Below are positions 19,701 through 26,418 of a stretch of DNA of 64,000 nt, in pieces. The first letter of the stretch is position 1. Each line of letters starts with the position of its first letter. The stretch comes from Melieria omissa (Eukaryota > Arthropoda > Insecta > Diptera > Ulidiidae): contig OZ020267.1 in the NCBI GenBank assembly GCA_963971225.1, positions 89,703,648 to 89,767,647 on the forward strand. The letters run 5' to 3'. The notes beneath the pieces were generated by a model. It saw nothing but the letters and a program-made list of their open reading frames with translations. It had not been told where the DNA came from and did not search any database. A program made the position numbers and the translations under genes.

Positions 19701-21664
19701 TTGGCGAAGTACTTCGACATCTCTTCCTGATACCTTCGTGCGAACTCAGCATCGTTCTTCATTTTCCTCTCAATTCCATGCAAACGTTTGACGGCAGCGT
19801 CATAAGTTTCTGGCAGCTTCGGCGTGTCCGAACTCCACAACAGCCCTGTTTCAAAGTATTTGTCACATATCTTGGTCGTACTGCTCATAATACTTCGTGC
19901 CCGTTTGTCGTCGTCACTCTCAGGTAGCGATCGCGCTGTTTCCGCTCCAAACTGGTCGGTGGCAACGTACTCGGCGACTATCCGATGTAATTCCTCTAAC
20001 GGACGGGCCTCACGAATGTGTAGCATCACTGGCGGCGACGGACTTGAGGATTTCACCGGACCGTAAGCCAACCATCCCAGTTTTGTCTGGATGGCTAGTG
20101 GCCGGTCTTGCCGAGCCTGTACGGTGACACTGGCGGCTGTCAGATGGGCATTGTCCAAACCGAGTAAAAGAACCGGTCGGGCATCGATGTATTCCTCAAT
20201 CGGCAACGACTCCAAATAACCCAAATTGGACTTCTTGAATGACTGTGTTGGCAAATTTAATTTCTTGACTGTATGTACGTTCCTGACTGCAAACTTCTCT
20301 CCGCTGGTGCGATTCGCTACTTCCAACGTGACTCGGCGTGACTGTTCCGTCTTTATTTCCTCGTCGTACCACTGAAGAGTCAACGGCTGAAGTTGCCCTC
20401 TCAGCCCCAGTTTGTCCGCCACGCCTTCTTCCACCATTGATACAGCTGACCCATCATCGAGCATCGCAAAGGCGTCCATCTGCCCATTCGGTCCACACAA
20501 CTGCACCGGAATCACTTTAAATAGTTGACTGTACTTCAAACTAGGCGTGGAACAATTCAACACCGGCTGTGATGGTTGCATGATCTGGCAGGCTGGGCCC
20601 TGGTCGTTAGCCCCTTCATGCAGGCTGGCGTGGTGAAAGCGACGGCACTCGTTAACTCCACACGGCTTCTTTGAACGGCAGTTCGATACGTTATGTCCTT
20701 TGCGTAGGCAAGCAAAGCATAACTTCTCTTTCTTCACCACGTTCCAGCGGTCTTGCACACCCAGTGATTGATGGAATTTTTGGCAATTGGCGATGACGTG
20801 AGCGGCGTGGCAACAATAGCACTGAATCGCCTTCTCGGTGGCGCCCTCATTGACATGCATTACTCGCCGTGGCGTCGTTGCAGCGTTCTTTGGAAGCGAT
20901 GTTGATACTGTAGACATTGTAGCCACTACTCGTCCTAACTCGGTTAACCATTTGGCAAAATCTCCAACTGTAGCATACGGCTTAATTATGCTTGCACAAC
21001 GGGCCCACTCAAACTGCTTGCTTGGCGGCAATTTGCTGACCAGTTGCTCCAGCAACAATGGATTTGCTAGATGCTGGTCACTCTTGGCAGATGTTAGGAA
21101 GGCCACCACATTGCGAACGTTTGTCGAGAAAGCGACGACTGACTCCAGCTTGCTCTCAGGAATAGCTGGAAAGTTCTGCAGCTTACTCAATTGACAACGA
21201 ATTAACAGATCCGACCTACCGAATCGAAATTCCAATTCCGCCATTGCTTGTGAGACGCCCTCTGGGTAAATCAGCATCGACGCTACAGCTTCCTTGGCTT
21301 CACCTACTAAACACTTATGCAACCGCATGAGGTTCTGTCTGTCGTTGTACTTAAACACTTCAGTGCTGTCTTTAAAGTTGGCAAAGAACAGCGGCCAGTC
21401 CTCTGCCTTGCCCGAAAATGTAGGTAGATCGTACAGTTTTACTGTACCCGTCTCGACCAGCACGGCGTCGCTGTGGTTGTCTGCTGCGGGTGTCGACACT
21501 TCTCGAGGCTGCATTAGCAGTGCGTCGGCTTGGATTTGTTGGCGCAGGTTGCTGATATCCCTCTGCTGCTCCTCGCTGTTATGTCGAACCTCTTCCATCG
21601 TGGACTTTAGTGACCTCATCACCTCTAGCAATGCCGCCAACGATTCACGACTCTCACTTTCCAT
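16751..21664 (-). CDS. BEL1 Gag-Pol polyprotein
   Basis: A single uninterrupted frame of about 1637 codons starts at ATG 21662-21664 (ESESRESLAALLE). Order of domains: Gag with a capsid-like region of the DUF1759 type (about residues 75-240); two zinc-binding segments (CYCC...; CFACLRKGHNVSNC, about 280-335); an aspartic protease with 'AMLDDGSAVSMV' (DDG instead of the usual D-T/S-G, about 400); RT with 'YVDD' (about 790); RNase H with 'FVDAS' and 'WTDSNTV'; integrase with an H2C2 finger (HYHEKNHH...CPQC) and catalytic blocks 'GVDLFGPF', 'RSDNGTNF' and 'GGCWERL'. The last ~40 codons of the usual C-terminal domain are out of frame after 'VVIICEP', caused by a small deletion, so the end is truncated. 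All catalytic motifs persist, making it a good candidate for recent activity. Confidence 0.93.
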   Translation of the reverse strand: MESESRESLAALLEVMRSLKSTMEEVRHNSEEQQRDISNLRQQIQADALLMQPREVSTPAADNHSDAVLVETGTVKLYDLPTFSGKAEDWPLFFANFKDSTEVFKYNDRQNLMRLHKCLVGEAKEAVASMLIYPEGVSQAMAELEFRFGRSDLLIRCQLSKLQNFPAIPESKLESVVAFSTNVRNVVAFLTSAKSDQHLANPLLLEQLVSKLPPSKQFEWARCASIIKPYATVGDFAKWLTELGRVVATMSTVSTSLPKNAATTPRRVMHVNEGATEKAIQCYCCHAAHVIANCQKFHQSLGVQDRWNVVKKEKLCFACLRKGHNVSNCRSKKPCGVNECRRFHHASLHEGANDQGPACQIMQPSQPVLNCSTPSLKYSQLFKVIPVQLCGPNGQMDAFAMLDDGSAVSMVEEGVADKLGLRGQLQPLTLQWYDEEIKTEQSRRVTLEVANRTSGEKFAVRNVHTVKKLNLPTQSFKKSNLGYLESLPIEEYIDARPVLLLGLDNAHLTAASVTVQARQDRPLAIQTKLGWLAYGPVKSSSPSPPVMLHIREARPLEELHRIVAEYVATDQFGAETARSLPESDDDKRARSIMSSTTKICDKYFETGLLWSSDTPKLPETYDAAVKRLHGIERKMKNDAEFARRYQEEMSKYFAKGYARVLSPNEIAETNRPVWYLPHFAVQSPYKPDKLRIVFDAAAKVQGVALNSWLLKGPERAKPLLNILFRFRQGAVGVAADIREMFSQVRIRPEDQHAQRFLWRSDPSRPVEHCCMTSMMFGASCSPCCAEFIKNHNASRFKERYPAAVDAVVEKHYVDDFVCSFNDEAAAVEICRQVVAIHAEAGFELRSFISNSSQVQQAMKGATKYDTVNMEKQATSEKVLGMHWNVRSDTFEFHTQFHRIPPDVLNTLRAPTKREFLGIVMSVFDPFGLLANIMATAKILMQQVWRSNVEWDEPIPEELDKQWRTWWNNFEEASRIKVPRPYSTSFVSSNEIQLHIFVDASQVLLAAVGYFRIATNGGWDVAFVAAKTRNAPLKLMSIPRLELQAAVLGTRLSQTICRNHDVNIASVTLWTDSNTVWHWIQSTKRKYKPFVGHRIAEILDTTQPSQWRWLPTEINIADEATRQKSPSKLSGDSRWFKGPDFLKQEEASWPTFIIGPPPGMTEEEVQLQFLINSQTSRVIEYDRFSSYTKLKRTIAWVVRFKNIGRSRTDAEARQQLRGPLTVVEVDEAEELICRMVQRECYTKEVDVLTAGLPVPKGSSVYLLSPYLENDGLLRVRGRIDEATYLPFSARRPIILPQNHAVSRLIMQHYHEKNHHQNQAVAINEVRQRFWIVRARAVLRAVEKKCPQCQLERAKPAPPQMGQLPVDRVTPYVRPFAYSGVDLFGPFTVTIGRCHVKRWAVIFTCLTVRAVHLEVAADLSTDAFLICLRNFINRRGTPVRIRSDNGTNFIGAQKELQGAEKLLDVDRIQTEAVGRGIDWVFNCPSNPSSGGCWERLIRIVKRLLHHTLREVAPRMETLQSVLIEAENIVNARPLTDIPLTTMEDEPLTPNHFLLGCVNSTQTPQPVDMKICLKKQWRIAQNLKDRLWKRWTNEFLPQLLHRQKWHDKTPPIQLRDVVIICEPSSSTCIQRRTDKFGLQT

Positions 21665-22236
21665 TATCAAACTGTACTTTACTCTACGAATGTTCTTTTA
21701 TAACTTGTTCAAACTTGATCGGCGTCCCTTCTCAACTGTCCAATCCGCACTCGCGACTATTACCGGCAAACACTGCGAGTAACGGCACTTGGAATCATCC
21801 CTCTACAACGGCTTCGAAATCAAAACGGCGACAAACTTTCGCGAATGTGTAGACGACGCACAGATGCCAACAGCGAACATTAACTTGTTCTGACTTGATC
21901 GGCGTCTTTTTCACTGTCTCTTTCGCACTTACGGCGACTACTGGCAAACACTGCGACTCACGGTACTGGCAATTTCTCCTTTACAACGGCTTCGAAATCT
22001 AACGGCAACGTAACTGGCAAATACACGGCGTCTTTCTCTTTTTACGGCGGCTTCGAAAACGAACGGCAACGTAACTGGCAAATACGGCGGCTTCGAAAAC
22101 GTTCGCGAAGGCAAGGGCGACCAACGGATGCCAATAAAACGAATGTAGTAATAAAACGCAACCGGATTTATATTAATTGAGTTTATTTGTTGAATGTTTA
22201 AAATTACTGGTGGTTGGATTGTATTGTTGGCGGTTG
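21665..22236 (-). other. BEL1 5' untranslated leader
   Basis: Between the 5' LTR and the gag start. It contains several diverged direct repeats built around 'acgtaactggcaaatacggcggcttcgaaa'-like segments at about 21725-22110, and a leftover half unit of the LTR 31-bp repeat at 22218-22236. No open frame was assigned. Confidence 0.7.
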
Positions 22237-22485
22237 TGTAGTAATTGTATTGTATTGTTGGCGGTTGTGTAGTAATTGTATTGTATTGTTGGCGGTTGTG
22301 TAGTAATTGTATTGTATTGTTGGCGGTTGTGTTTATTGGCAGTTTTTTCGCTGCCGCCCTACCCGACTGCTTCCTTCGCGCGTTTCTTTCTGACTGACTT
22401 TTCCCGACGGCTGATGCTGCCACCCTGCACTTGAACAGTGCGGCCACTGCCGATGTAAATGGTGTAGCCATATCTGCTCCTTACA
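22237..22485 (-). repeat. BEL1 5' LTR
   Basis: 249 bp, with the same ends as the 3' LTR and three 31-bp units instead of two. Outside the repeat I see no differences from the 3' LTR, consistent with a young insertion. AATAAA is the complement of 22332-22337. Confidence 0.92.
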
Positions 22486-22597
22486 GATGGCTTAATAAAT
22501 CATCAAACCCGTCTATTCGTGAGTCGTTTCATTATCCGACAGTAAATGAAAGAATTTCGCTTTATTTTCGGCCGAAAAGAGGAGAACCTCCCCTTAA

Positions 22598-23110
22598 CTG
22601 AATCACTCAATGAATATTTGGAACTTCCAATATCGACAATATCACCGTCAGCGGAGCCACGAACACTACCGGGCATACAATCACTTATTTCGTTCAACTG
22701 TTTTTTCCACTGTCAATGTTTTCAATTTCAAATTTCGCAACATTTAATTTACTTTGTTTTTTTTTTTGTACATTTGGACATAAAAAGTTTAATATTAAAT
22801 ATATGTAGAAAATCTCGGCCATGTAAAAGCGACGTGGCCAGAAGGTCGTCTGAAACTATAAACAGAGACAAAACATTAGACTTACCATTAAGAGAAATCT
22901 CGCAGTCAATTCTACCGTAGGTTTTGAGTCTGAATCTGCCGATACTGTGAAAATCTGATACCGTCTGAAAATCTTCAGACAAGTCGAAAGGTAAAAGGTC
23001 CCTTCTTACAAAACTGGCTGGTCTACCACCAAGCTCTGATTACAAAAAGCAATACTTACAGTTTGATACGGCTCAATAAGATGGACGTCTTCAGTTCCAA
23101 TTGGTTTACT
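22598..23110 (-). pseudogene. gypsy-A aspartic protease region
   Basis: Minus-strand pieces read 'EDVHLIEPYQTVSIAFCNQS' and then 'RIDCEISLNGKSNVLSLFIV' and 'LLHGRDFLHIFN'. The last resembles the LLGRDFL motif that closes the gypsy protease domain. It continues to 'SDCMPGSVRGSADGDIVDIG' up to the E4 junction. The DTG active site is not visible (it should lie near 23000-23060), and there are frame changes, so the protease is dead. Confidence 0.6.
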
Positions 23111-23121
23111 GCTCACAGCAT

Positions 23122-23480
23122 TCACCATTTTCGTCGTCGGCTGCTTGCACTGCTTGATAACGTGGTTCTGGGTTGTTTGCACTCGCTGGACATGTGCCCC
23201 AATTGGGAGCAATTAAAACATCTGACATCTGTTTTGGTTGCCCCACTCCTACGTTGAACCGCATTTCTGGCACTACGGTCACTCACTCCTTTTTTCTCAT
23301 ATTTGACAAGCAGTTCCAGAAGCTCTTCAAGATTCTTAGCAGTATACAGTACGGAGGCATACGCTGTGTTGTCTCTTAGCCCCTCAATAACTGCGCTGAC
23401 CACTTCGTCCTCACTTAAATTCGCTTGGGCGGCAATCTTTTCCTCGGTACACATCGGTGGCAGACACCAAAACTGACGGT
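23122..23480 (-). pseudogene. gypsy-A Gag C-terminal fragment with zinc knuckle
   Basis: Minus-strand frame reads a capsid tail ('EDEVVSAVIEGLRDNTAYAS', 'NLEELLELLVKYEKKG') and then one CCHC knuckle, CFNCSQLGHMSSEC, followed by a basic-serine tail. Gag packages the RNA. The N-terminal half is missing: upstream of about 23470 the frame enters a short tandem duplication ('ccaggccccagagt', twice in 23495-23560) with no Gag similarity. Confidence 0.75.
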
Positions 23481-23707
23481 TGCTAATTCGGTCAGTCCAG
23501 GCCCCAGAGTCGCAAATTCGGTCAATCCAGGCCCCAGAGTTGATTAGGGTTCGTACAACAAATTCGCCATACAAACGCAAGGGCACGGGGTGCTGTTGCG
23601 CTCGATGTTTATTTGCAAATAAAATAATTTTTTTTTCCTTCATTCTGTAGTACGTTTATAGGAAATTGATTGCAAAAAAAAAAGTTGTTACTGAAAAACG
23701 TCATAAG

Positions 23708-23949
23708 CAAGGTGTATTAATAAGGTGATGGCACTACGATTCCCATGTATTTTGTTAGTGCTTTTGGGCATCCTGCTTGTCAAAATCAAATCAAAAGACA
23801 AGCAACACAAAAACAATTTTACCAATTTTTGACAATGAGGATGCCCATTCGCGAAAAGCCAAAAGAGAATCAGAAGAAATCAAAAGAAAATCAGAAGAAA
23901 AAAGTTTAGGCAGCTGTGTTGCCACCACCACCTTATTAAATGTGCCTTG
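23708..23949 (+). mobile_element. short hAT MITE
   Basis: A perfect 8-bp target duplication GTCATAAG (23700-23707 and 23950-23957) flanks a 242-bp element whose ends are CAAGGTGTATTAATAAGGTG and the complement of CACCTTATTAAATGTGCCTTG. Eight-base duplications and CA(A/G)GG ends are hAT features. The interior is non-coding. Confidence 0.88.
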
Positions 23950-23957
23950 GTCATAAG

Positions 23958-24814
23958 TGTGTTGCAACGTGTTTTAATATGATTTTACTTCAGTTTTTGC
24001 TGACTGCCCTTAAAGCTTGCGTTGCCGCTCTGGGTTTGGAAAGAGTTCACTGTTTCTCGCTGCGCTAGAAACGGCAAACTCAATGAGACATGAAATGAAG
24101 GAAAAAGCAACCGAATATCTGCTGACTTTAGCGTATGAAATAATGTAGGTATTTCTGCTTTTTTTTGGTACGGGTTACAATCAAAATTACTTAGACCAGT
24201 AAAACAAGGTGGTTCGCAAGGCTATATTTACAGCAAATAAGAAAGGTTATCACTTTAAGATGCAAACAATTTACTGGCAACCGGTGCTGTGCGAATGTTT
24301 GGGTAAAACCCCGTTCACTAACGGACGATTGGAAAAAGCAAAAAATGGTCTGAAAATCATTTCCCCTCTCAAGTTGTCAAAGGCAGATTTCTTTTGCTAG
24401 CGCAGAAGCAGTTTTGACACCTGCAATTTTTACTATGGAATTTTTGAGAGCTTTTATTTTTTCGCTGTAAATTTTGCAAACGGTTTTTAATTACGAAATA
24501 TTTAATAAAAGAACTTGAATTAAAAGTAGTGTTTACCGCGCAGTTCATTTTGAGGTCGTTGTTACAGGTAATTAAACTAACTTAACTTTAACCAGTCAGT
24601 TGTTTGTACGAAAATGCAAGATTTTAATTTAAAACAACTTTCTTATTGCATAAAACATAGGCTGCAGACAATCAATGCATTGGTGTGGGCAGGTATATTT
24701 CCTGATTAAGTAAGACACACACAAGACGCACTTCGACACAAAAAATATACATTTATAATAAAAAATTAATGCGGCCATCTTGCGCGTAACTCTTTTTGAA
24801 CATTGGTTTAATAG
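23958..24814. other. unassigned DNA
   Basis: Only short open frames without domains. A 63-codon frame at 24209-24400 has no recognisable similarity. No terminal repeats or target duplications were found. It separates the hAT MITE from the solo LTR. Confidence 0.5.
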
Positions 24815-25238
24815 TGTAACGATAAGACAGTCTGTCGCTGTGCAAAGCAACCCTGCCGCTTCGCTCCGTGCTATAATTCAATGTGGCAACGACGGCCACG
24901 ATAATAACTTTTAGCCCAATCTGGCAACGATGGTCGCGATCATCAGGGAAACCTTTAGTCCACTCGGGAATGTGCGAGAACGATCTGCGCGATGGCCGGA
25001 CGGGTATAAAAGGCAGCCGGATGCGGCGCAGTGAGTGAGTCTGGTTCTGACAAGTGAAGTTGCCACACGGAGTAATTAAGCAAATACTTAAGTGTATGAA
25101 CAGTAAAGTGTAAAACTGTGAATAATAAAGTGACTGTTGGTTTTGAATTGGCTGCGTTGGAATAATTAAAGTTGTTACATTTTCAAATTGCACAATCCAG
25201 TGATACGTAACAGCCCACTAGACCTAGTATTCGTAACA
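24815..25238 (+). repeat. solo LTR of gypsy-B family
   Basis: 424 bp, starting TGTAACGATAAGACAGTCTG and ending ATTCGTAACA, as in the LTRs at 29824-30288, 35787-36209, 36255-36674 and 40516-41029. No gag or PBS follows. The left flank is ATAG (24811-24814). A matching ATAG lies at 29401-29404 just beyond LINE-A, implying that LINE-A later landed at the LTR's right edge. Confidence 0.85.
25005..25012 (+). promoter_or_regulatory. gypsy-B LTR TATA box
   Basis: TATAAAAG lies in the middle of the solo LTR. It is conserved at the equivalent place in both LTRs of gypsy-B2 (36448-36455, 40799-40806) and altered to CATAAAAG in the two LTRs of gypsy-B1. An AATAAA polyadenylation signal follows about 100-120 bp later in each (for example 30175-30180). 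Likely the Pol II core promoter of the family. Confidence 0.7.
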
Positions 25239-25302
25239 GTCGTAACAACAGTTGTCATCGCGGTGAACGGACGTGTTTTTCTTTGCTCCTCGTAATTTCG
25301 AA

Positions 25303-26418
25303 ATGCTGGACTGTATTAAGTGTAGTGCACAGTGCTCTTCTGATGACCACGTTGATTGTGGCGTCTGCTATCGCAAAACGCATTTAAAATGTGCTAAGTT
25401 GGCACCAAGTACCATAACTTTACTTAAAAACAATAAAAATATCATTTATAGATGTGACAATTGCGTTGGGTGCCTTTCTTCGTTTTCGTTTTCTAAAGTA
25501 AACGAAGCGCTCGCCAACTTGAGTGCTTTGAGCCAATTTCTAAGCTCATTTAATAACTCGCGTTTATCGGTCTCTGATGTGTCCGAAGATAACAACAAAC
25601 ATTTAAATGACACTACCAACACCATACAAACGCGCTCAAAGGCTAAGGTCAATGACCCTCGATTGCACTTGCTATCCGCTAAATGCAAGAGTATTGCACC
25701 TACTTCTCCCGCGCTCTCGTTCTCCGCTGGCAAGAACAACGCTAAAAATGCACTTAGTGCTCGCTCTTCCCAGTATGCTTCAAAGGCTGCTGCACCTAAA
25801 CCTAATGCACAATTGAGTCCCGCACGACTCGAATCTATTACATCATGCTCATCTTTGCCATCTGTGGTGATTGCTGATAATGCTGATGCTGAGACGGTTC
25901 TAACGCATGATACAACAACAGGTGTTTCTCCCGCTCTCTCGCTTACTGGAACTGCTGCTGATTCCGGCCATATGCCTTTATCACACGCTGTTGCTGCTGC
26001 TGCTGTTGGTCCGCTTGGTGCTAATGCTCCGCTGCTCCCTGGAAGTCATGGTGATGCTGGCATACTTAGAAAACAGAGCTCGCACTCGGTTGTTGTTGGT
26101 AGCAAATCTAGTGCTGAGCTGGATGTAATCGTTCGTCTGAAGTGGCTGCATCTGTCTTCTTTTAAGCCATCGGTTACTACTGACAACATTATCGACTACA
26201 TCGCTAAACATGCGAGTATTGAGCGAACGCAAATCTCTTGTTTTAAGCTTATTAAGAAAGATACGGATCCTGACTCTTTGAAAAGAGTGAATTTCAAATT
26301 GGGGATTGCGTCGGCGCATTACAATAAATTACTCAACTCTGCGCTCTGGCCGTCCGACGTGAGAGTACGGCCTTTCCGTTTTTTTCGGAAACTAGAAGGC
26401 GCAGCATCAACCCCATAG
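25303..26418 (+). CDS. LINE-A ORF1 protein (PHD-like zinc finger)
   Basis: The ATG at 25303 opens 'MLDCIKCSAQC', 371 codons. Residues 1-60 carry a cysteine/histidine array (CIKC..C..CGVC..TH.KC...CDNC) of the PHD/C4HC3 kind, then a Ser/Ala-rich low-complexity middle, then a C-terminal domain (about 285-370, 'LKWLHLSSFKPSVTTDNIID') that resembles an RNA-binding fold used by LINE ORF1 proteins. Expected role: RNA chaperone/RNP formation. The frame ends at TAG 26416-26418 and overlaps the ORF2 frame by about 90 bases. Function is inferred from family position. Confidence 0.8.
   Translation: MLDCIKCSAQCSSDDHVDCGVCYRKTHLKCAKLAPSTITLLKNNKNIIYRCDNCVGCLSSFSFSKVNEALANLSALSQFLSSFNNSRLSVSDVSEDNNKHLNDTTNTIQTRSKAKVNDPRLHLLSAKCKSIAPTSPALSFSAGKNNAKNALSARSSQYASKAAAPKPNAQLSPARLESITSCSSLPSVVIADNADAETVLTHDTTTGVSPALSLTGTAADSGHMPLSHAVAAAAVGPLGANAPLLPGSHGDAGILRKQSSHSVVVGSKSSAELDVIVRLKWLHLSSFKPSVTTDNIIDYIAKHASIERTQISCFKLIKKDTDPDSLKRVNFKLGIASAHYNKLLNSALWPSDVRVRPFRFFRKLEGAASTP

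Larger units (their letters stand above)
16444..22485 (-). mobile_element. BEL/Pao retrotransposon, near intact (BEL1)
   Basis: The 6042-bp element has a perfect 5-bp target duplication GATGG (16439-16443 and 22486-22490), which is the usual size for BEL/Pao. LTRs of 218 bp (3') and 249 bp (5') differ by exactly one 31-bp repeat unit. A polypurine tract adjoins the 3' LTR. One long gag-pol frame runs from 21664 to 16751. No primer binding site was recognised next to the 5' LTR. Confidence 0.95.
15793..22593 (-). mobile_element. TTAA-flanked MITE (copy E4) carrying a BEL/Pao insertion
   Basis: TTAA at 15789-15792 and 22594-22597 flank inverted repeats GGGGAGGTTCTCCTCT and AGAGGAGAACCTCCCC. 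Without BEL1 (16444-22485) and its 5-bp duplication the element is about 754 bp. The shared core motif is on the minus strand at 15986-16020 ('gaaaaaaatggttttgagat'). The gypsy-A reading frame is restored if E4 is left out, confirming the boundaries. Confidence 0.88.
9628..23480 (-). mobile_element. old Ty3/gypsy retrotransposon (gypsy-A), fragmented by insertions
   Basis: Reading minus from 23480 to 9797 gives gag with a zinc knuckle, protease, RT, RNase H and integrase, the Ty3/gypsy order. The element is broken by six insertions: E4 with BEL1 inside (15793-22593), a tandem repeat (14806-15545), a mariner MITE (13705-14230), E3 (12774-13466), a mauritiana-type mariner (11559-12306) and a second mariner-type MITE (10451-11017). 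The coding sequence resumes on the far side of the insertions, usually in the same frame, so they postdate the retrotransposon. It has point stops and frameshifts and cannot be functional. Confidence 0.85.

Noticed and set aside
16770..21782. Many plus-strand open frames opposite BEL1 gag-pol (for example 21294-21782)
   Set aside because: They are shadows of the long minus-strand frame, with no domains of their own.
25446..25739. minus-strand ORF opposite LINE-A ORF1
   Set aside because: It is antisense to the better-supported ORF1 and has no domain.
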